Of a stretch of DNA of 64,000 nucleotides, positions 61,601-64,000 are shown one piece after another. The DNA lies in the NCBI RefSeq assembly GCF_047663525.1, contig NC_092590.1:14652001-14716000 (forward strand). The letters run 5' to 3'. Made by a program: the position numbers and the translations under genes. The first letter of the stretch is position 1. The number at the start of each line of letters is the position of its first letter. Under the pieces are notes generated by a model that had not been told where the DNA came from, made no database searches, and was given only the letters and a program-made list of their open reading frames with translations. Source of the stretch: Anas platyrhynchos (lineage: Eukaryota; Chordata; Aves; Anseriformes; Anatidae).

Positions 61601-64000
61601 TCTGAAACAAAAACTGTCAAGCAAAAACTGTGCATGGTAAATGTCAAGGACATTTTCATAATGCTGTAGAAACTCGCATCTTTACATATTTGCAAGTGAA
61701 ATTTGACACAGCTGTCTGAGGTATTGCAACTAGCATATGGATTTGTAGTGCCTTGGAACTACCATGAAATTGAAAAACATCCATTCACTCACAATGGTAT
61801 ATTATTCGCTCTTTATATTCCTTTTTTGTATGTATCTATATTTATGTAGACCATAATGTTTAAAGAACACAGTCTTAGAGGAAATATGACCAAGAAATCC
61901 TTATCTCTCTAGTCATAGTGTCATCAGAGCCAATCCAATGATCCAGGAGTATTATTGCTCTGGCTGAACAGGACATCCATTTACGAGATGCCCAGTACAG
62001 CCCATTAGGTATGTGAGAGGTAACGGGAGACAGAGATGCTATGTAACATGGAATTACTGTTTGCTCTGCTCTGTTGGTTGTACTGGAAGTGCGTGATCAC
62101 AAAACACACAGATCACGTCACCTTGTGTATGTTTCTTCACTGATATGTTTGTCTCTAGTTGTACAGCTACTTAATGCAGCTATCATACCAGAGGACTATA
62201 TCTTTTGTGGCTTGGTTCCCAGTCCAAAACAAGCATGTTCATTCAGTCCTTCAATATTTTTTAATGAGAAATGAAGGTGTAAATGCATTCACAAAAATAC
62301 AAATGTTAAATGATTGTATTCACAAGTTTGCTCTTCATTGCTCTTCTCAGTCCAGTCTTCAGTTGTTTTGCCTATAAAAGCTGTTTTGTTTACTTTTTTT
62401 GAAATATTTATAGCTCTTTTTCATGAAGAAGACATGAAACATGAAATATGCCATGTAAAAACTGCTTCTGCAGAATTTATATTCAGTATCAATGTCATTA
62501 AAATTGAAAATATATTAAGGGATATGGTGCAAAAAGCAACAGGGCAAATCTATACCAATGTAAATCTGTATATTGCTATTGAAGTAAATGAAAATATGCT
62601 AGCTTAGGGCAACTGTAAATCTTCTCCACATGTCATGGTGCTTCTCATTTTAAATAGCTCATCAGCTCTATTTTTTCAGCTCCAGGAAAGAACTTTCTTT
62701 ATCAAGATGGTGATATAGTTTTAAAATGATGTTCTTTCCAGCCTGTCAAAAAATATTAAAGCAATCTACAGGAGTCTTCAAAGGCACTGTAGAAGTGCAG
62801 TTGTCATTTCTGATGATTACTTGTATTTTGGCAGCTCCTTGAAAATCCATCCTCCCATTGCCCTGAGCTCTGGCCTAATACGTATCAGAAAACAATTCCT
62901 CTACAGTTAAACATTAGCAAGTTAGAGAGGTTTAATTCTGTATCGGTCTTGATATTATAGAGACCTATGTACACATTTATTTTTAAGTATGTTCCATTGA
63001 CTTCAGTAAGTGCTAAGCACAGTGCTTAAATCTATGCAAATGTCTGTGTGCTGCCCTCAGTATGAATGCTTCTCTGCATTAACACCTACAAGAAATTAAC
63101 ATAAAACAAATATTTATAGCTGGAGATTGAAGCAGACAAAAGGATGGGGAAAAATTGTAGAATATTGGCCGTGACTCACAGGTGATTAAGCAAATGAGTT
63201 AAAAATTCTGGTAGACCAGCATATTCATCTCAATATCTGGTTTGTACTGATACAGTGATGCATTGATATGTTGACATATGATGGCCTCTTTAGCATATCA
63301 GTACAGAAGCTAGTGGAGTACAGGGCTCATAGCAGGTTTTAGAAGATGGCTTAAAGATATTTAATACTAATATCGCATGGGTTACCAAACGAAACCATTC
63401 TGTGATAGGCTGGGATTCAGTGAAGAGAGGTAGGAGACAAAACATGTACATTAGAAGACTATGTAAATAAAGCAGCTATGCCCTTTGTGCATGTGTGTAC
63501 TTTATCACCTTAACCAATTCCTGCAACAATCCAAATCTCGTGATGCCTCTACTCAGCTTTCCAGAGGCATCAATGCATTCAGAAATGAAACACTTGTGCC
63601 CTACTGGGCATGGCAACGAGATTACTAATTGAGCTGTATTTCAGTCATATTACTGCTTCATTCCTCTTTGATTTTCTTGCCATCAGACCCAGAGTTCAGC
63701 CATGACCACTAAGAGCAGCAAAGGAGTTTTCAGTAATGCTGCACAGACATAAAGAGAGAAATGTTTATCTGAACTCAGCAGGAAAACATTTAGGCACTGG
63801 TTTTGAAGCGCATCAGCATGAAGAGGCTTAGAGCAAAGAAAGCTTCCTAGTCAACTATTTTTGTCCTCAGAATTACAGTTGCTCTTTTCTGGCAGGATTT
63901 CTCTACCTGCTCTGAAGGTGCTTGACAACCCTAAAACAGGAAGGGTGCAATAGCCCATAGAACGTCTTCCCAGCCTTTCCAGCTGAAGCTGTATGGCTCT
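61601..64000. other. Unique sequence, no gene seen
   Basis: No coding exon or clear transposon over 2.4 kb. Open frames reach 97 codons (62314-62607 +) with no domain. Confidence 0.55.
62991..63030. repeat. Possible ancient amniote repeat scrap
   Basis: CCATTGACTTCAGTAAGTGC followed by TAAGCACAGTGCTTAAA combines two words I associate with an old palindromic amniote repeat (CATTGACTTCA and TAAGCACxTGCTTAA). The match is about 40 bases and from memory; it may be chance. Confidence 0.25.

Noticed and set aside
1..64000. Search for bacterial-type features: operons, Shine-Dalgarno sites, CRISPR arrays, phage or defence systems
   Set aside because: None present. The composition and the CR1 and LTR content identify a vertebrate (avian) genome, and the 60-150 codon frames are background.

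Overview
The window looks like repeat-bearing, non-coding DNA from a bird. It is AT-rich. It carries at least fourteen pieces of the CR1 non-LTR retrotransposon, the dominant interspersed repeat of birds, recognised by their 3' tails (ATTCTGTGATTCTGTG or its complement) and by ORF2 protein remnants read directly from the sequence. It also carries three pieces of an endogenous-retrovirus LTR that I recognise from memory as a family widespread in birds. The best-preserved CR1 copy (46773-47107) resembles the CR1 type I associate with waterfowl. That lineage guess is inference only.

No protein-coding exon, tRNA, rRNA, known ncRNA, CRISPR array or operon could be supported. The open frames are either CR1 ORF2 fragments or short unrelated frames with low-complexity or repeat-derived content. 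The window is best read as part of a large intron or an intergenic desert.

Layout. 1-8.3 kb: a minus-strand CR1 3' end, AT-rich unique sequence, a CR1 endonuclease remnant, a GC-rich LTR block and a second endonuclease remnant. 8.3-15.2 kb: unique AT-rich DNA. 15.2-16.9 kb: two CR1 ORF2 copies in opposite orientation. 16.9-24.4 kb: a TA microsatellite, a probable ancient amniote repeat, A/T-rich low complexity, a perfect 42-bp tandem duplication and an old, long, badly decayed CR1. 24.4-42 kb: mostly unique sequence, with one small CR1 reverse-transcriptase scrap and several long A tracts. 42-47.1 kb: a cluster of four CR1 pieces, an A16G18 homopolymer junction and a young CR1 bounded by two A tracts of equal length. 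47.1-60.3 kb: mostly unique sequence plus one CR1 3' end. 60.3-61.6 kb: a composite in which LTR sequence sits between two pieces of a minus-strand CR1. 61.6-64 kb: unique sequence.

I found no convincing previously undescribed system. The points most worth a second look are the A22/A22 flanks of the young CR1, the LTR-in-CR1 composite with a second LTR start, the A16G18 tract, the inverted CR1 pair and the recent 42-bp duplication.
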